Below, piece by piece: positions 1 to 10,456 of a stretch of DNA of 43,111 nt (the stretch's first letter is position 1; every line of letters starts with the position of its first letter). Location: contig JAIPCU010000008.1 in assembly GCA_021738045.1 (NCBI GenBank), forward strand, positions 1 through 43,111. Reading direction: 5' to 3'. The notes beneath the pieces were generated by a model. That model made no database searches and had not been told where the DNA came from. It worked only from the letters and a program-made list of their open reading frames with translations. The stretch comes from Candidatus Methylopumilus sp. GTDB taxonomy: Bacteria; Pseudomonadota; Gammaproteobacteria; Burkholderiales; Burkholderiaceae_B. The position numbers and the translations under genes are program-made.

Positions 1-333
1 CAGGGGCACTGATATCCCCATGCGATCAAGGTGCTCACGGATGGCCGCGACTTCTTTTGCGGCCTCGGGCGTATTGACGGTAATACGCACAATCTCAGAG
101 CCGGCCAGGGCAAGTTCTTTGACTTGGATGGCTGTGGCGACAGCGTCTGCTGTGTCAGTGTTTGTCATCGACTGCACTAGCACCGGCGCTTGCCCACCGA
201 TCGATACCACTTTGCCGCCCCACTCAATCGGCACAAGCCGAGTGCGGTGACGGGCAAGCGGCCCCACCAACACGCCAGTCGACTGAGGCACAGAGTTGCT
301 CTCGGTCAAGGCTGTACGCACTGACTCGTTCAT
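1..333 (-). CDS. ispG: 4-hydroxy-3-methylbut-2-enyl diphosphate synthase IspG/GcpE (N-terminal part; 3' end runs off the window)
   Basis: Reverse-strand reading from ATG at 333 gives [102 protein letters not shown], an IspG N-terminus ([12 protein letters not shown]). Start overlaps the rodZ stop (ATGA). Not in the ORF track because it is open at the window edge. Confidence 0.93.
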   Translation of the reverse strand, partial: MNESVRTALTESNSVPQSTGVLVGPLARHRTRLVPIEWGGKVVSIGGQAPVLVQSMTNTDTADAVATAIQVKELALAGSEIVRITVNTPEAAKEVAAIREHLDRMGISVPL

Positions 334-818
334 TTTGTCCAGGCCCCAAGCCAGGCAGGCAACCACGCCGAAGGAATCAAGCCTTGCCACACAGCAACGC
401 CGGCTGCCACCAACGCCAAGATGACGATCAACACGAACCACAACACCGAGCCACCTTGCGTATGTTCAATTTCGTGCGCGCCCAACGTGCGAGTCGACGT
501 GTGATTCGCGATGCCGCCCTGAACACTACCGATATAGGGTTCGAGCATCGCCTCAAGGGGCCTCGAATCAATCTCTAACAATTTAGCGTAATTTTTTACT
601 AAACTTTTTAACGGCAGCCCTCGCGGCAGGCTTTCAAACCGTTCGGATTCGAGCGCATCAATCAGCTTGGCCGGATACTTGAGCCGAACTTCAACATCGT
701 GCAGCGACAAACCTTTTGACACACGCAAGCTACGTAACGAGCCCGTCGAAATGATCAATTCATTTTGAACGGGCGGGGATTCTTCACGCAACGGATTTTT
801 CAATTCGACATTGGTCAT
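330..818 (-). CDS. rodZ: RodZ-like protein: N-terminal HTH plus one TM helix, short, lacking the C-terminal periplasmic domain
   Basis: HTH region [76 protein letters not shown], position next to ispG and rlmN. Confidence 0.8.
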   Translation of the reverse strand: MTNVELKNPLREESPPVQNELIISTGSLRSLRVSKGLSLHDVEVRLKYPAKLIDALESERFESLPRGLPLKSLVKNYAKLLEIDSRPLEAMLEPYIGSVQGGIANHTSTRTLGAHEIEHTQGGSVLWFVLIVILALVAAGVAVWQGLIPSAWLPAWLGAWTK

Positions 819-1963
819 GCTCGAACCTCTTTTATCGGAATCGATCGTTTCAAGGCCATTTGTTCGCTTAAACGAGTACGGTCTTGGACTTCGCCTGCCA
901 GCTGCCCGCAGGCTGCATCAATATCGTCGCCACGGGTTTTACGCACCGTGGTGACAATACCGGCATCGCTGAGTATCTGGGAGAACGTCTTGATACGCGC
1001 AGCTGCTGAACGCTTAAGCCCTGAGGCAGGAAAGGGATTAAAAGGGATGAGGTTCAGTTTGCAGTGCACGCGGCGAACAAGGTCAACAAGCTCGTGTGCC
1101 TGCTGATCAGAATCATTCACGCCATCAAGCATCACATACTCGAAAGTAATGAAATCGCGTGGCGCAAACTCAAGATAACGCTCGCAGGCAGCGAGCAACT
1201 CAGCAAGCGGGTATTTTTTATTCAAGGGCACCAACTGATCGCGCAACGCATCGTTAGGAGCATGCAAAGACACGGCCAGTGCCACCGGGCAATCTTGCGA
1301 CAGACGATCCATCATCGGGACGACACCCGAGGTAGAGATCGTGACGCGACGACGTGACAGGCCATAGGCGTTGTCATCGAGCATCAACCGAACCGCAGTG
1401 ACCACTGGGTCGTAATTGAGCAGGGGCTCGCCCATGCCCATCATGACAACATTGCTAATCACTCGCGTATCAGCGATTTTCTCGCCAGCCTGCAGCCGGG
1501 ACGAATCAAGGTCTTTTAAAAGTTCGTGGCGCGCCCACCAAAGTTGCCCGATGATCTCGGCAGCCGTGAGATTGCGATTAAAACCTTGATGGCCTGTTGA
1601 GCAGAAGCGACAACCAACGTTGCACCCAGCTTGGCTAGAAATACAAAGCGTGCCGCGATCATCTTCGGGGATAAATACCGATTCGATCGCGTTGCCCTGA
1701 CCCACATCAAACAACCACTTGCGGGTGCCGTCACTTGAGCGCTGCTGTGTGAGCACTGCCGGCGCCTGCACCACGCACTGTTCGGTGAGCTGGGCGCGAA
1801 AATCGCGCGCCAGGTCGGTCATATCATCAAAGCAGCTTGTATTGCGCTGATGCACCCACTTTTGCAATTGCCGGGCGCGAAACGGCTTGCCCCCCCACTG
1901 CCCCACTAATTGGGTCAGTGCCGGGGCATCAAGCCCAAGCAGATTGATCGGTTCAGGATGCAT
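815..1963 (-). CDS. rlmN: 23S rRNA (adenine2503-C2)/tRNA methyltransferase RlmN, radical SAM
   Basis: [24 protein letters not shown] radical-SAM motif; [13 protein letters not shown]; 382 aa; next to ndk and rodZ. Confidence 0.97.
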   Translation of the reverse strand: MHPEPINLLGLDAPALTQLVGQWGGKPFRARQLQKWVHQRNTSCFDDMTDLARDFRAQLTEQCVVQAPAVLTQQRSSDGTRKWLFDVGQGNAIESVFIPEDDRGTLCISSQAGCNVGCRFCSTGHQGFNRNLTAAEIIGQLWWARHELLKDLDSSRLQAGEKIADTRVISNVVMMGMGEPLLNYDPVVTAVRLMLDDNAYGLSRRRVTISTSGVVPMMDRLSQDCPVALAVSLHAPNDALRDQLVPLNKKYPLAELLAACERYLEFAPRDFITFEYVMLDGVNDSDQQAHELVDLVRRVHCKLNLIPFNPFPASGLKRSAAARIKTFSQILSDAGIVTTVRKTRGDDIDAACGQLAGEVQDRTRLSEQMALKRSIPIKEVRA

Positions 1964-1994
1964 GCAGAGCGAGCCACTTTTTCAGTCAACCGAA

Positions 1995-2420
1995 TTAACG
2001 GCTGTGGATGTTGATTTCAGGAAAGAAAAAAGCGATCTCGACAGCCGCGGTTTCGGGCGCGTCAGAGCCGTGCACAGCGTTGGCATCGATGCTGTCAGCA
2101 AAGTCTGCGCGAATCGTGCCTTTTTCTGCTTTTTTAGGATCAGTCGCGCCCATCAGGTCGCGATTGGTTTGAATGGCGTTTTCGCCTTCAAGGGCTTGCA
2201 CAAAAACAGGACCCGAGATCATGAAATCGACAAGGTCTTTGAAGAAGGGACGAGCACTGTGCACAGCGTAAAAACGCTCGGCATCAGCACGTGACAACTG
2301 TGTAAGACGTGCGGCAATGACTTTCAAGCCTTTGGCTTCAAAGCGCGAAACAATTTGACCGATCACGTTCTTTGCAACGGCATCGGGCTTAATAATCGAT
2401 AGGGTACGTTCGACAGACAT
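1995..2420 (-). CDS. ndk: Nucleoside diphosphate kinase
   Basis: [23 protein letters not shown]...[20 protein letters not shown]; the NAVHGSD motif is diagnostic. The ORF-track start at 2432 adds [10 protein letters not shown] is the likelier start. Confidence 0.97.
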   Translation of the reverse strand: MSVERTLSIIKPDAVAKNVIGQIVSRFEAKGLKVIAARLTQLSRADAERFYAVHSARPFFKDLVDFMISGPVFVQALEGENAIQTNRDLMGATDPKKAEKGTIRADFADSIDANAVHGSDAPETAAVEIAFFFPEINIHSR

Positions 2421-2578
2421 GTAAAACTCCAAGATTTCTCAATAAAAACAGGGACTTTGCTTACGCCCACCGTAACCCGATATTTTACCACGGCACTAAA
2501 CTCGACAACATCCTAAAATAGCAGGCTTGTACTGAACTTTTGCCGGCCTGACTTTAGGCTTGGCGCACTGCCTAACAC

Positions 2579-5485
2579 TTGCGGAACACTATGAACCAGC
2601 CCAACCCACTGCCCGATGTGGATCTCTCAAAAAGCTTCGAACCGGCCGAGATCGAAGCCCGTTGGTATCCCGAGTGGGAGCGCCGAGGCTATTTTGCCGC
2701 AGGTCAGCATGTTCAAGTCGCTACCCCTGGCGCTGCAGCAGCCGCGCCAGCACCCGCCTACGCCATTCAATTTCCACCGCCAAATGTCACGGGTACGCTG
2801 CACATGGGGCATGCGTTTAATCAAACGATCATGGACGGCCTGATCCGCTACCACCGCATGCTGGGGTGTGACACGGTGTTTGTGCCTGGCACTGATCACG
2901 CAGGCATCGCGACTCAAATTGTGGTTGAACGGCAGCTCGATGCGCAAAAGGTCTCGCGCCACGACCTCGGTCGTGAAAACTTCATTAAAAAAGTCTGGGA
3001 ATGGAAAGAAGTCTCAGGTAGCACCATTACCAGCCAGGTACGACGCCTCGGCGCCTCGGCCGACTGGCCGCGTGAATACTTCACGATGGATGCGCAAATG
3101 TCTGAAGGTGTCGTTGAAACCTTCGTGCGTCTACACAAGCAAGGCTTAATCTATCGCGGCAAGCGTTTGGTGAACTGGGATCCCAAACTCATGACAGCGG
3201 TGTCAGACCTTGAGGTGCAAGCGGTCGAAACCGAGGGGCATTTGTGGCATATCCAGTACCCGTTTGTCGATGGCCCACAAACGATTACGCAAGCTGACGG
3301 TACGGTACAAACACTATCGGGTATGACGATCGCCACCACGCGCCCCGAGACCATGCTGGCCGATGGCGCGTTATGTGTGCATCCCGATGACGAACGCTAC
3401 AAGCACCTAATCGGCAAAATGGTCGATCTGCCGTTATGCAACCGCCAGATTCCAATTATTGCCGATAGCTTTGTGGACCAAGCTTTTGGTACCGGCTGCG
3501 TCAAAATCACAGGCGCCCACGACTTTAACGATTATGCCTGCGCGATGCGCCATGGTTTGCCCTTGATCGTGATCTTCACACTTGATGCGAAAGTCAGCGA
3601 TCAGGCGCCAGCGCAATTTCAAGGCATGGATCGTTTTGATGCCCGCAAGGCCGTCGTCGCTGAACTTGAAAAACAAGGTTTTTTGGTTAAGGTTGACGCA
3701 CACAAAATGATGCAACCACGCGGTGACCGTAGCGGCGCCGTGCTTGAACCCATGCTGACCGATCAGTGGTTTGTGGCAATGAGTAAGCCTGCACCGGTCG
3801 ACACACTCCACCCAGGCAAAAGCATCACCGAGGTCGCCCTTGAGGTCGTCGCGAAAGGCGACGTGCAGTTCTATCCCTCAAACTGGACAACCACCTACAA
3901 CCAGTGGCTTGAAAACATCCAAGACTGGTGCATTTCGCGTCAATTATGGTGGGGCCATCAGATCCCAGCTTGGTACGCGGCCGATGGTCAAGTGTTTGTT
4001 GCGCACACCGAGGCTGAGGCTCTTAGTCAGGCAGCGGCAGCGGGCGTCACTGGCCCGCTCACGCGCGACCCAGACGTGCTTGACACCTGGTTCTCGTCGG
4101 CACTGGTGCCCTTCACCACCATGGGTTGGCCCGAGCAAACGGCCGACTACGCGCGTTATTTGCCGTCAAGCGTGTTGGTCACCGGTTTTGACATTATCTT
4201 TTTTTGGGTGGCACGCATGGTCATGATGACCACCCACCTGACGGGCCAAGTGCCGTTCAAACACGTCTACGTGCATGGCTTAATTCGCGACGCCGAAGGC
4301 CAAAAAATGAGCAAATCCAAGGGCAACACGCTTGACCCTGTGGATTTGATTGATGGCGTCGATCTTGAAACCTTGGTGGGCAAACGCACCTATGGTTTGA
4401 TGAACCCCAAGCAAGCGGGCGCCATTGAAAAAACCACGCGCAAACAGTTTCCGGATGGCATCCCAGCCTTTGGCACCGATGCACTGCGCTTTACCATGGC
4501 TGCCTATGCAAGCCTTGGGCGCAACATCAATTTTGATCTGAAACGTTGTGAAGGCTATCGCAACTTTTGCAACAAGCTCTGGAACGCCACGCGTTTTGTC
4601 TTGATGAACACCGAGGGCCAAGAGCTGGCTGCAGCAACCGATACCTCGGCACAAAGTTTTGTCGATCGCTGGATCATCAGCGAGTTGCAACTGCTTGAGC
4701 AAGAGGTGGGCAAAGGGTTTGCAGATTATCGCTTTGATAATATTTCGAACGCTCTGTATCACTTTGTGTGGGACGAATACTGCGACTGGTATCTTGAGCT
4801 TGCGAAGGTTCAAATTCAAACCGGCACGCCAGAGCAGCAACGCGCCACGCGCCGCACCTTGATTCGGGTGCTTGAGGCGGTATTGCGTCTGCTGCACCCC
4901 ATCATGCCTTTCATCACCGAAGAGCTCTGGCAAAAGGTGTCACTGGTGGCGGGCAAACGCGTCGCCGCCGACGTCACCAGCATTTCGATTCAACCGTTTC
5001 CACAACCAAACCTTGAAGCGGTCGACCCTACGGCTACTGCACGGGTCGCCTTATTGAAAGGTCAGATTGAAGCAGTCAGAGCCTTGCGCGGCGAAATGAA
5101 TCTGTCGCCCGCTGCGCGAGTGCCACTCATTGCAAAAGGGCCCCAAGCGATGTTGACCGAGCATGCGGGCTATGTGGCGGCGCTCGCCAAATTGTCGGGC
5201 GTTGAAGTGGTCACTGAACTGCCAGACGACGGCTCGCCCGTTCAAGTGGTGGGCGATACTCACCTGATGCTGAAGGTCGAAATCGATGTCGCCGCCGAAC
5301 GCGTGCGCCTAGACAAAGAGATCGCCCGCCTGTCTGGTGAAATTGCCAAAGCGCAGGCAAAGCTGACCAACGAATCGTTTGTTGCGCGCGCACCTGCTGC
5401 CGTGGTTGAGCAAGAGAAGCTACGGGTTGAACAGTTTGGCGATACGCTCAAGCAAGTGCAGGCGCAACGCTCTAAATTGGGATGA
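2579..5485 (+). CDS. valS: Valyl-tRNA synthetase
   Basis: Class I signatures [15 protein letters not shown] and [10 protein letters not shown]; 968 aa; C-terminal coiled coil. Confidence 0.98.
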   Translation: MRNTMNQPNPLPDVDLSKSFEPAEIEARWYPEWERRGYFAAGQHVQVATPGAAAAAPAPAYAIQFPPPNVTGTLHMGHAFNQTIMDGLIRYHRMLGCDTVFVPGTDHAGIATQIVVERQLDAQKVSRHDLGRENFIKKVWEWKEVSGSTITSQVRRLGASADWPREYFTMDAQMSEGVVETFVRLHKQGLIYRGKRLVNWDPKLMTAVSDLEVQAVETEGHLWHIQYPFVDGPQTITQADGTVQTLSGMTIATTRPETMLADGALCVHPDDERYKHLIGKMVDLPLCNRQIPIIADSFVDQAFGTGCVKITGAHDFNDYACAMRHGLPLIVIFTLDAKVSDQAPAQFQGMDRFDARKAVVAELEKQGFLVKVDAHKMMQPRGDRSGAVLEPMLTDQWFVAMSKPAPVDTLHPGKSITEVALEVVAKGDVQFYPSNWTTTYNQWLENIQDWCISRQLWWGHQIPAWYAADGQVFVAHTEAEALSQAAAAGVTGPLTRDPDVLDTWFSSALVPFTTMGWPEQTADYARYLPSSVLVTGFDIIFFWVARMVMMTTHLTGQVPFKHVYVHGLIRDAEGQKMSKSKGNTLDPVDLIDGVDLETLVGKRTYGLMNPKQAGAIEKTTRKQFPDGIPAFGTDALRFTMAAYASLGRNINFDLKRCEGYRNFCNKLWNATRFVLMNTEGQELAAATDTSAQSFVDRWIISELQLLEQEVGKGFADYRFDNISNALYHFVWDEYCDWYLELAKVQIQTGTPEQQRATRRTLIRVLEAVLRLLHPIMPFITEELWQKVSLVAGKRVAADVTSISIQPFPQPNLEAVDPTATARVALLKGQIEAVRALRGEMNLSPAARVPLIAKGPQAMLTEHAGYVAALAKLSGVEVVTELPDDGSPVQVVGDTHLMLKVEIDVAAERVRLDKEIARLSGEIAKAQAKLTNESFVARAPAAVVEQEKLRVEQFGDTLKQVQAQRSKLG

Positions 5486-5564
5486 GTCGGGCGGGGTGCA
5501 ACGCGCGACGCTGAGCTTTAGCCGCGTGCGTTCAACTTGCTCGCAGCGCAACGAGTACAAGCGA

Positions 5565-6413
5565 CTACGATCTGGTCAAAGTCAGTAAGTACCGCTCGTC
5601 AGCGACGGTTAACAAACCGCGTGCGCGCGCCTGGTCGATTAGGTCTGGCCGGTTAGTCAACGTAATGGCTAAGGATTGCTCGCGCCGCCAGCGTGCAATG
5701 TGTGCGTGGTTGCCCGACAGCAACACTGCTGGCACGGTTTGGCCGTTTAGGTTTTCGGGGCGGGTGTAGTGCGGGCTATCGAGCAAACCTGATAACGACT
5801 CTTGAAAAGAGTCTTGCGCTGACGATTGCCCATGATTTAGGGCACCAGGCAACAAGCGGACTGCGGCGTCGATCATCGCTAACGCCGCGATCTCGCCGCC
5901 CGACAACACAAAATCACCAAGCGACCACTGCTCGTCGACATGCTGATCAATAAACCGTTGATCAACGCCTTCGTAGCGACCACAGATAAAAATCGCACCT
6001 GCTGACTGCGCCAGACGCTGGGCCTGCGCTTGATCAAACGGCTTGCCAATTGGCGAAAGCAACACAACGGGGGCTTGTTCTTGAGTGGCGCGATCTTGTG
6101 TGGATTGTTCTTGTGCGACTCGATCTGGAGTGGCTCGATATTGTGTGGCTTGTTCTTGAGTGGCTTGCGCGAGCGTAGCTCGCTGGGTGCGAATCGCTGA
6201 GAGCGCACGCGTTAAAGGCTCGGCCATCATGACCATGCCGGGCCCACCACCATAAGGACGGTCGTCTACCGTGCGATGTACATCTTCGGTGTACTCACGC
6301 GGGCTATGGGTATGCAAAGACCAAAGTTGATTGCCGTGCGCGCGGCCCGTCACGCCAAGGTCGCGAACCACGCTAAACATTTCAGGAAACAAAGTGACGA
6401 GATCGATTCGCAT
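5565..6413 (-). CDS. trmD: tRNA (guanine37-N1)-methyltransferase TrmD with an internal pentapeptide-repeat insertion
   Basis: [67 protein letters not shown]. Confidence 0.97.
   Translation of the reverse strand: MRIDLVTLFPEMFSVVRDLGVTGRAHGNQLWSLHTHSPREYTEDVHRTVDDRPYGGGPGMVMMAEPLTRALSAIRTQRATLAQATQEQATQYRATPDRVAQEQSTQDRATQEQAPVVLLSPIGKPFDQAQAQRLAQSAGAIFICGRYEGVDQRFIDQHVDEQWSLGDFVLSGGEIAALAMIDAAVRLLPGALNHGQSSAQDSFQESLSGLLDSPHYTRPENLNGQTVPAVLLSGNHAHIARWRREQSLAITLTNRPDLIDQARARGLLTVADERYLLTLTRS
6073..6177 (-). repeat. 15-bp in-frame tandem repeat (about 7 degenerate units) inside trmD
   Basis: gcttgttcttgagtg / gcgcgatcttgtgtg / gattgttcttgtgcg / actcgatctggagtg / gctcgatattgtgtg / gcttgttcttgagtg / gcttgcgcgagcgta; encodes [35 protein letters not shown]. 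Confidence 0.93.
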
Positions 6414-6423
6414 CGCAGCGATT

Positions 6424-7020
6424 CTAAAAGTCTACAGGCCAATCAGTATCGATTCGACGCGCGGCGATATCAACATGCTGCACGTGAGCGGCCACAAAAG
6501 GCACGAGTATTTCTTGCGGTTTGCCTTTTGCATCAAGCAACGCGAGCGGCTCTGCCGCGTCTTGTGCTTGCTGGCGGTGTACTTTGAGAAGCGCGTGGGC
6601 GCCGTTATCAACGACCTCATGCACGACACCCAAAAGACCATCTTCGCCAAACACCTGACAGCCCACCAGATCAACCCAGTAGTACTCGTCTGTTTGCGCT
6701 TTAGGAAAGTGTTGTCGTGATACCAAGACGGTATAGCCACGCAGGTTTTCGGCCAAATCTCGCTCGCCAACGCCTTCAAGGTCAGCAACGACCGTTGAGC
6801 CTTGAGGCCGTGCCTGCTTGACCTTGTGAGGAACGGGTGCGCCAGGCTTGGCCAGGGGCGCAACAGGTGCAACTAACCACCACACGGGTGCGGCGCGAAG
6901 TACAGTCCCTTGAGCAGAATGCGGTTGAATCTTGACCCAACCGCGAACACCATAGGCTGAAATGATCCGACCTAGTTCGATCAGATCATCTGGCGCTGTT
7001 GCGGCGCCATCAACAGCCAT
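6424..7020 (-). CDS. rimM: Ribosome maturation factor RimM
   Basis: [23 protein letters not shown]; between rpsP and trmD. Confidence 0.96.
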   Translation of the reverse strand: MAVDGAATAPDDLIELGRIISAYGVRGWVKIQPHSAQGTVLRAAPVWWLVAPVAPLAKPGAPVPHKVKQARPQGSTVVADLEGVGERDLAENLRGYTVLVSRQHFPKAQTDEYYWVDLVGCQVFGEDGLLGVVHEVVDNGAHALLKVHRQQAQDAAEPLALLDAKGKPQEILVPFVAAHVQHVDIAARRIDTDWPVDF

Positions 7021-7023
7021 CTA

Positions 7024-7284
7024 TTAAGCCGCTGTCGCGACTTTGGCAGAGAAGTCTTTAACCAAGCGGGCAACCGCTGGAGACAACTGAGCACCAACAC
7101 CAGTCCAGTGACTGACGCGGTCAAGCGCGATACGCAGACGCTCTTCGTTTGCATTGGCAACGGGGTTATAAAAACCAACGCGCTCAATAAAACGACCATC
7201 ACGGCGATCACGAGAATCGGTCGCTACGAGGTTGTAAAAAGGACGCTTCTTGGAGCCGCCACGGGCCAGGCGAATCACGACCAT
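7024..7284 (-). CDS. rpsP: 30S ribosomal protein S16
   Basis: [43 protein letters not shown]. Confidence 0.98.
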   Translation of the reverse strand: MVVIRLARGGSKKRPFYNLVATDSRDRRDGRFIERVGFYNPVANANEERLRIALDRVSHWTGVGAQLSPAVARLVKDFSAKVATAA

Positions 7285-7331
7285 AGGTAATACCTTGAAA
7301 ATGTTCAGGAAAGTCTAGCAGTATAGCACCC

Positions 7332-7435
7332 TTTTACCAAAAAACTAGAGAGTTTCTACTGCCGACTTTTACCAACCGACTAGCGGTTGTTACCACGGGC
7401 TTTTAACCAAAGACTAATTAGTTGTCACTGCTGGT
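7332..7435. repeat. Three tandem 34-35 bp imperfect repeats between rpsP and tusA, third unit overlapping the tusA 3' end
   Basis: ttttaccaaaaaactagagagtttctactgccgac (7332-7366), ttttaccaaccgactagcggttgttaccacgggc (7367-7400), ttttaaccaaagactaattagttgtcactgctggt (7401-7435). Confidence 0.85.
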
Positions 7436-7692
7436 TTCACACGCCGTTTCAGGTAGTGGGTGACCTGCTCAACCTCATCGACTTGCGCCAAAAGTTCGTT
7501 ACCGGTTTGCCGGCAAAAAGCCTGAAAATCGCGCACCGCGCCTCGATCAGTCGTAATCACACGCAAGACCTCGCCCGGTGAGATTGTGGCAAGTGCTTTT
7601 TTTGCCCGCAAAATCGGCAGCGGGCAAGCCAGCCCCACCGCGTCAACGGTGTGCTGATACTCAGGGGTACTGCCTACAGAAGAGTCAGTCAT
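7414..7692 (-). CDS. tusA: TusA/SirA-family sulfurtransferase
   Basis: VDAVGLACPLPILRAKKALATISPGEVLRVITTDRGAVRDFQAFC; CPxP motif. Confidence 0.88.
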   Translation of the reverse strand: MTDSSVGSTPEYQHTVDAVGLACPLPILRAKKALATISPGEVLRVITTDRGAVRDFQAFCRQTGNELLAQVDEVEQVTHYLKRRVKPAVTTN

Positions 7693-7700
7693 GATGAACC

Positions 7701-10349
7701 TTAGGCACGCGACTCAGCCCACGCCTTTACGCTTGCCAAAGCACCCGAAAGTGCCGCTAAATCGGTGCCACCGCCCATTGCCATGTCAGGGCGCCCGCCG
7801 CCTTTGCCACCAACCTGAGTCGCTACAAAACCAACCAGATCGCCGGCTTTGATCTTGCCTGACAAATCGGCGGTCACGCCGCCCACTAAACTAATTTTGC
7901 CATCGGCTGAGCGCGCGGCCAACAACACCACGGCAGATTTGAGACGATCTTTGAGTTGATCAACCATCGAGCGTAAGTCTTTGGGATCGACGCCCTGCAC
8001 TTCGGTGACCAACAGTTTGAACCCTGCGGCAAGTGTGAGCGCCTGATCCGTTAACGCATTACCGGCGCTTGAAGCCAGTTTGGCGCGCGCTTGCTCGAGT
8101 TCTTTTTCAACTGCCTTGAGTTGCTCTTGAAGTAGTGCAATACGCTCGGGCAGTTCGGCTGGTTGTGTCTTGAGTGCCGCGGCAGCGCGCTGTGCGGTCG
8201 CATTCAGATTTTGTACCCAGGCTAACGCATTGCCGCCTGTGACGGCTTCGATGCGTCGCACACCGGCAGCCACACCACCTTCAGAGACCACTTTAAACAA
8301 ACCGATATCGCCGGTACGGGCAACGTGGGTGCCGCCGCACAATTCGCGTGAAAAACCAATATCAAGCACGCGCACAGTGTCACCGTATTTTTCGCCAAAC
8401 AAGGCCATGGCGCCGCCCTTAACGGCATCGTCATACGACATCACCTGAGCCTGCGCGGCATTGTTTGCCAGCACCTCAGCGTTGACCAAGGCCTCGACTT
8501 TGGCGATGTCAGCGTCAGAGATCGGTGCATCGTGTGCAAAGTCAAAACGGGTTTTATCAGCATCCACCAACGAACCGCGCTGCTGCACATGGCCTCCCAA
8601 CACTTCGCGCAAGGCTTTGTGCATGAGGTGTGTGGCCGAATGGTTGCGAACGGTGCGGGCGCGATACTCAGTATCAACCTGAGCGCTCACGACTTGCCCA
8701 AGTTTGAGTGCACCGACCGTGAGCTTGCCATGATGGCCAAACACGTTAGGTTGAATTTTTTGTGTATCGAGCACGGCAAACGAGGCGGCACCTTGAGCGC
8801 CGAGCAATTGACCCGTATCACCAACCTGCCCACCCGACTCGGCGTAAAACGGCGTCGTATCAAGCACCACGATCGCGTCTTGACCCGCCGAAATTTGCTC
8901 AACGGGTGCACCGCCTACATAAATCGCCAACACCTTTGCCTCAGTTTGCAGATGCTCATACCCTGCAAACTGGGTTAAGGCTCCTTGGTAGACCAAGCCC
9001 TCGGCCATTTTGAACTTGCCGGCGGCGCGCGCTTGATCGCGCTGGCGATCCATCGCCTTATCAAAACCAGCTTCATCGACCTCGACATTGCGCTCGCGAC
9101 AAATATCGGCTGTCAGGTCAAAAGGAAACCCGTAGGTGTCATACAGCGTAAACACAGTGTTGCCATCAAGCGTTGGCAGCGTTTGGCCACCCGGTTTGGC
9201 CGCAGGCAAGGCCGCTAGCGCAACATCAAGAATTTTCATGCCATGTTCGAGGGTTTCGCCAAAACGTTCTTCTTCTTGGCGCAGCACTTGTTCAACGCGG
9301 GTCGCCGTTTTTGCCAGCTCGGGGTAAGCCTCGCCCATCTCTTTGACAAGATCTTTGACCAACAAATAAAAGAACGGCTTGGTTTGGCCCAGCTTGTAGC
9401 CATGGCGCAAGGCCCGGCGCACGATACGCCGCAATACATACCCTCGACCTTCGTTACTTGGGATCACGCCATCGACAATCAAAAAGCTGCAAGCACGAAT
9501 GTGGTCAGCAATCACCCTGAGCGAGTTGTGCGCTAAGTCTTTGCAACCCGTTTCACGTGACGCGGCAGCAATCAGCGCCACAAACAAATCAATCTCGTAA
9601 TTTGAGTGCACGTGCTGCAACACTGCAGCCAAGCGCTCAAGCCCCATCCCGGTATCGACACAAGGCTTAGGAAGCGGCGTCAACGTACCCGCTGCGTCAC
9701 GCTCGAACTGCATAAAGACGAGGTTCCAGATCTCAATATATCGATCGCCATCTTGTTCAGGCGAGCCAGGCGGGCCACCCCAAATTTCAGGGCCGTGATC
9801 GTAAAAAATTTCGGTGCAAGGGCCGCAAGGGCCGGTATCAGCCATTTGCCAAAAATTATCTGAGGCGTAACGCGCACCTTTGTTGTCGCCAATACGGATG
9901 ATGCGCTCGGCTGGGACCCCGATCTCGTTTTGCCAGATTCCGTAAGCCTCGTCGTCCTCTTGATAGACGGTAACCCAAAGTTTTTCTTTAGGTAAGGCGT
10001 ACACCTCTGTCAGCATCGCCCAAGCAAACTTGATGGCATCGTGCTTGAAATAATCACCAAAACTGAAGTTGCCCAACATCTCAAAAAACGTGTGATGACG
10101 TGCTGTATAGCCAACGTTTTCAAGGTCGTTGTGCTTACCACCCGCACGCACACTACGTTGCGAAGACGTGGCACGCGTGTAGGGACGCGAATCTTTACCG
10201 GTGAAAACGTCTTTAAACTGCACCATGCCCGAATTGGTAAACAACAGGGTCGGGTCGTTACCAGGCACCAGTGACGAAGAGGCGACGACGGTGTGCCCCT
10301 GAGACTGAAAATATTGCAAAAATTTTTGACGGATTTCGGACGTTTTCAT
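7701..10349 (-). CDS. alaS: Alanyl-tRNA synthetase
   Basis: [58 protein letters not shown]; 882 aa. Confidence 0.98.
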   Translation of the reverse strand: MKTSEIRQKFLQYFQSQGHTVVASSSLVPGNDPTLLFTNSGMVQFKDVFTGKDSRPYTRATSSQRSVRAGGKHNDLENVGYTARHHTFFEMLGNFSFGDYFKHDAIKFAWAMLTEVYALPKEKLWVTVYQEDDEAYGIWQNEIGVPAERIIRIGDNKGARYASDNFWQMADTGPCGPCTEIFYDHGPEIWGGPPGSPEQDGDRYIEIWNLVFMQFERDAAGTLTPLPKPCVDTGMGLERLAAVLQHVHSNYEIDLFVALIAAASRETGCKDLAHNSLRVIADHIRACSFLIVDGVIPSNEGRGYVLRRIVRRALRHGYKLGQTKPFFYLLVKDLVKEMGEAYPELAKTATRVEQVLRQEEERFGETLEHGMKILDVALAALPAAKPGGQTLPTLDGNTVFTLYDTYGFPFDLTADICRERNVEVDEAGFDKAMDRQRDQARAAGKFKMAEGLVYQGALTQFAGYEHLQTEAKVLAIYVGGAPVEQISAGQDAIVVLDTTPFYAESGGQVGDTGQLLGAQGAASFAVLDTQKIQPNVFGHHGKLTVGALKLGQVVSAQVDTEYRARTVRNHSATHLMHKALREVLGGHVQQRGSLVDADKTRFDFAHDAPISDADIAKVEALVNAEVLANNAAQAQVMSYDDAVKGGAMALFGEKYGDTVRVLDIGFSRELCGGTHVARTGDIGLFKVVSEGGVAAGVRRIEAVTGGNALAWVQNLNATAQRAAAALKTQPAELPERIALLQEQLKAVEKELEQARAKLASSAGNALTDQALTLAAGFKLLVTEVQGVDPKDLRSMVDQLKDRLKSAVVLLAARSADGKISLVGGVTADLSGKIKAGDLVGFVATQVGGKGGGRPDMAMGGGTDLAALSGALASVKAWAESRA

Positions 10350-10456
10350 CGCGCAGCACTGAAATAAAGTAAACAGACCATCACACCGCCAAAACGATGT
10401 AACCCTTTGGATTTAAGCCCCTAGTATAAAGGCTATGCCCGAACCTGCCCTCCGGG

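Noticed and set aside
4280-4933. 217-aa antisense ORF within valS
   Set aside because: Shadow ORF opposite a well-supported valS; no recognisable motifs and codon pattern explained by the sense gene. The same applies to 3434-3811, 30687-31295, 33559-34101, 20494-20988 and similar.
7332-7435. Possible CRISPR mini-array
   Set aside because: Units are contiguous and imperfect with no unique spacers; one overlaps the tusA coding end; no cas genes in the window.
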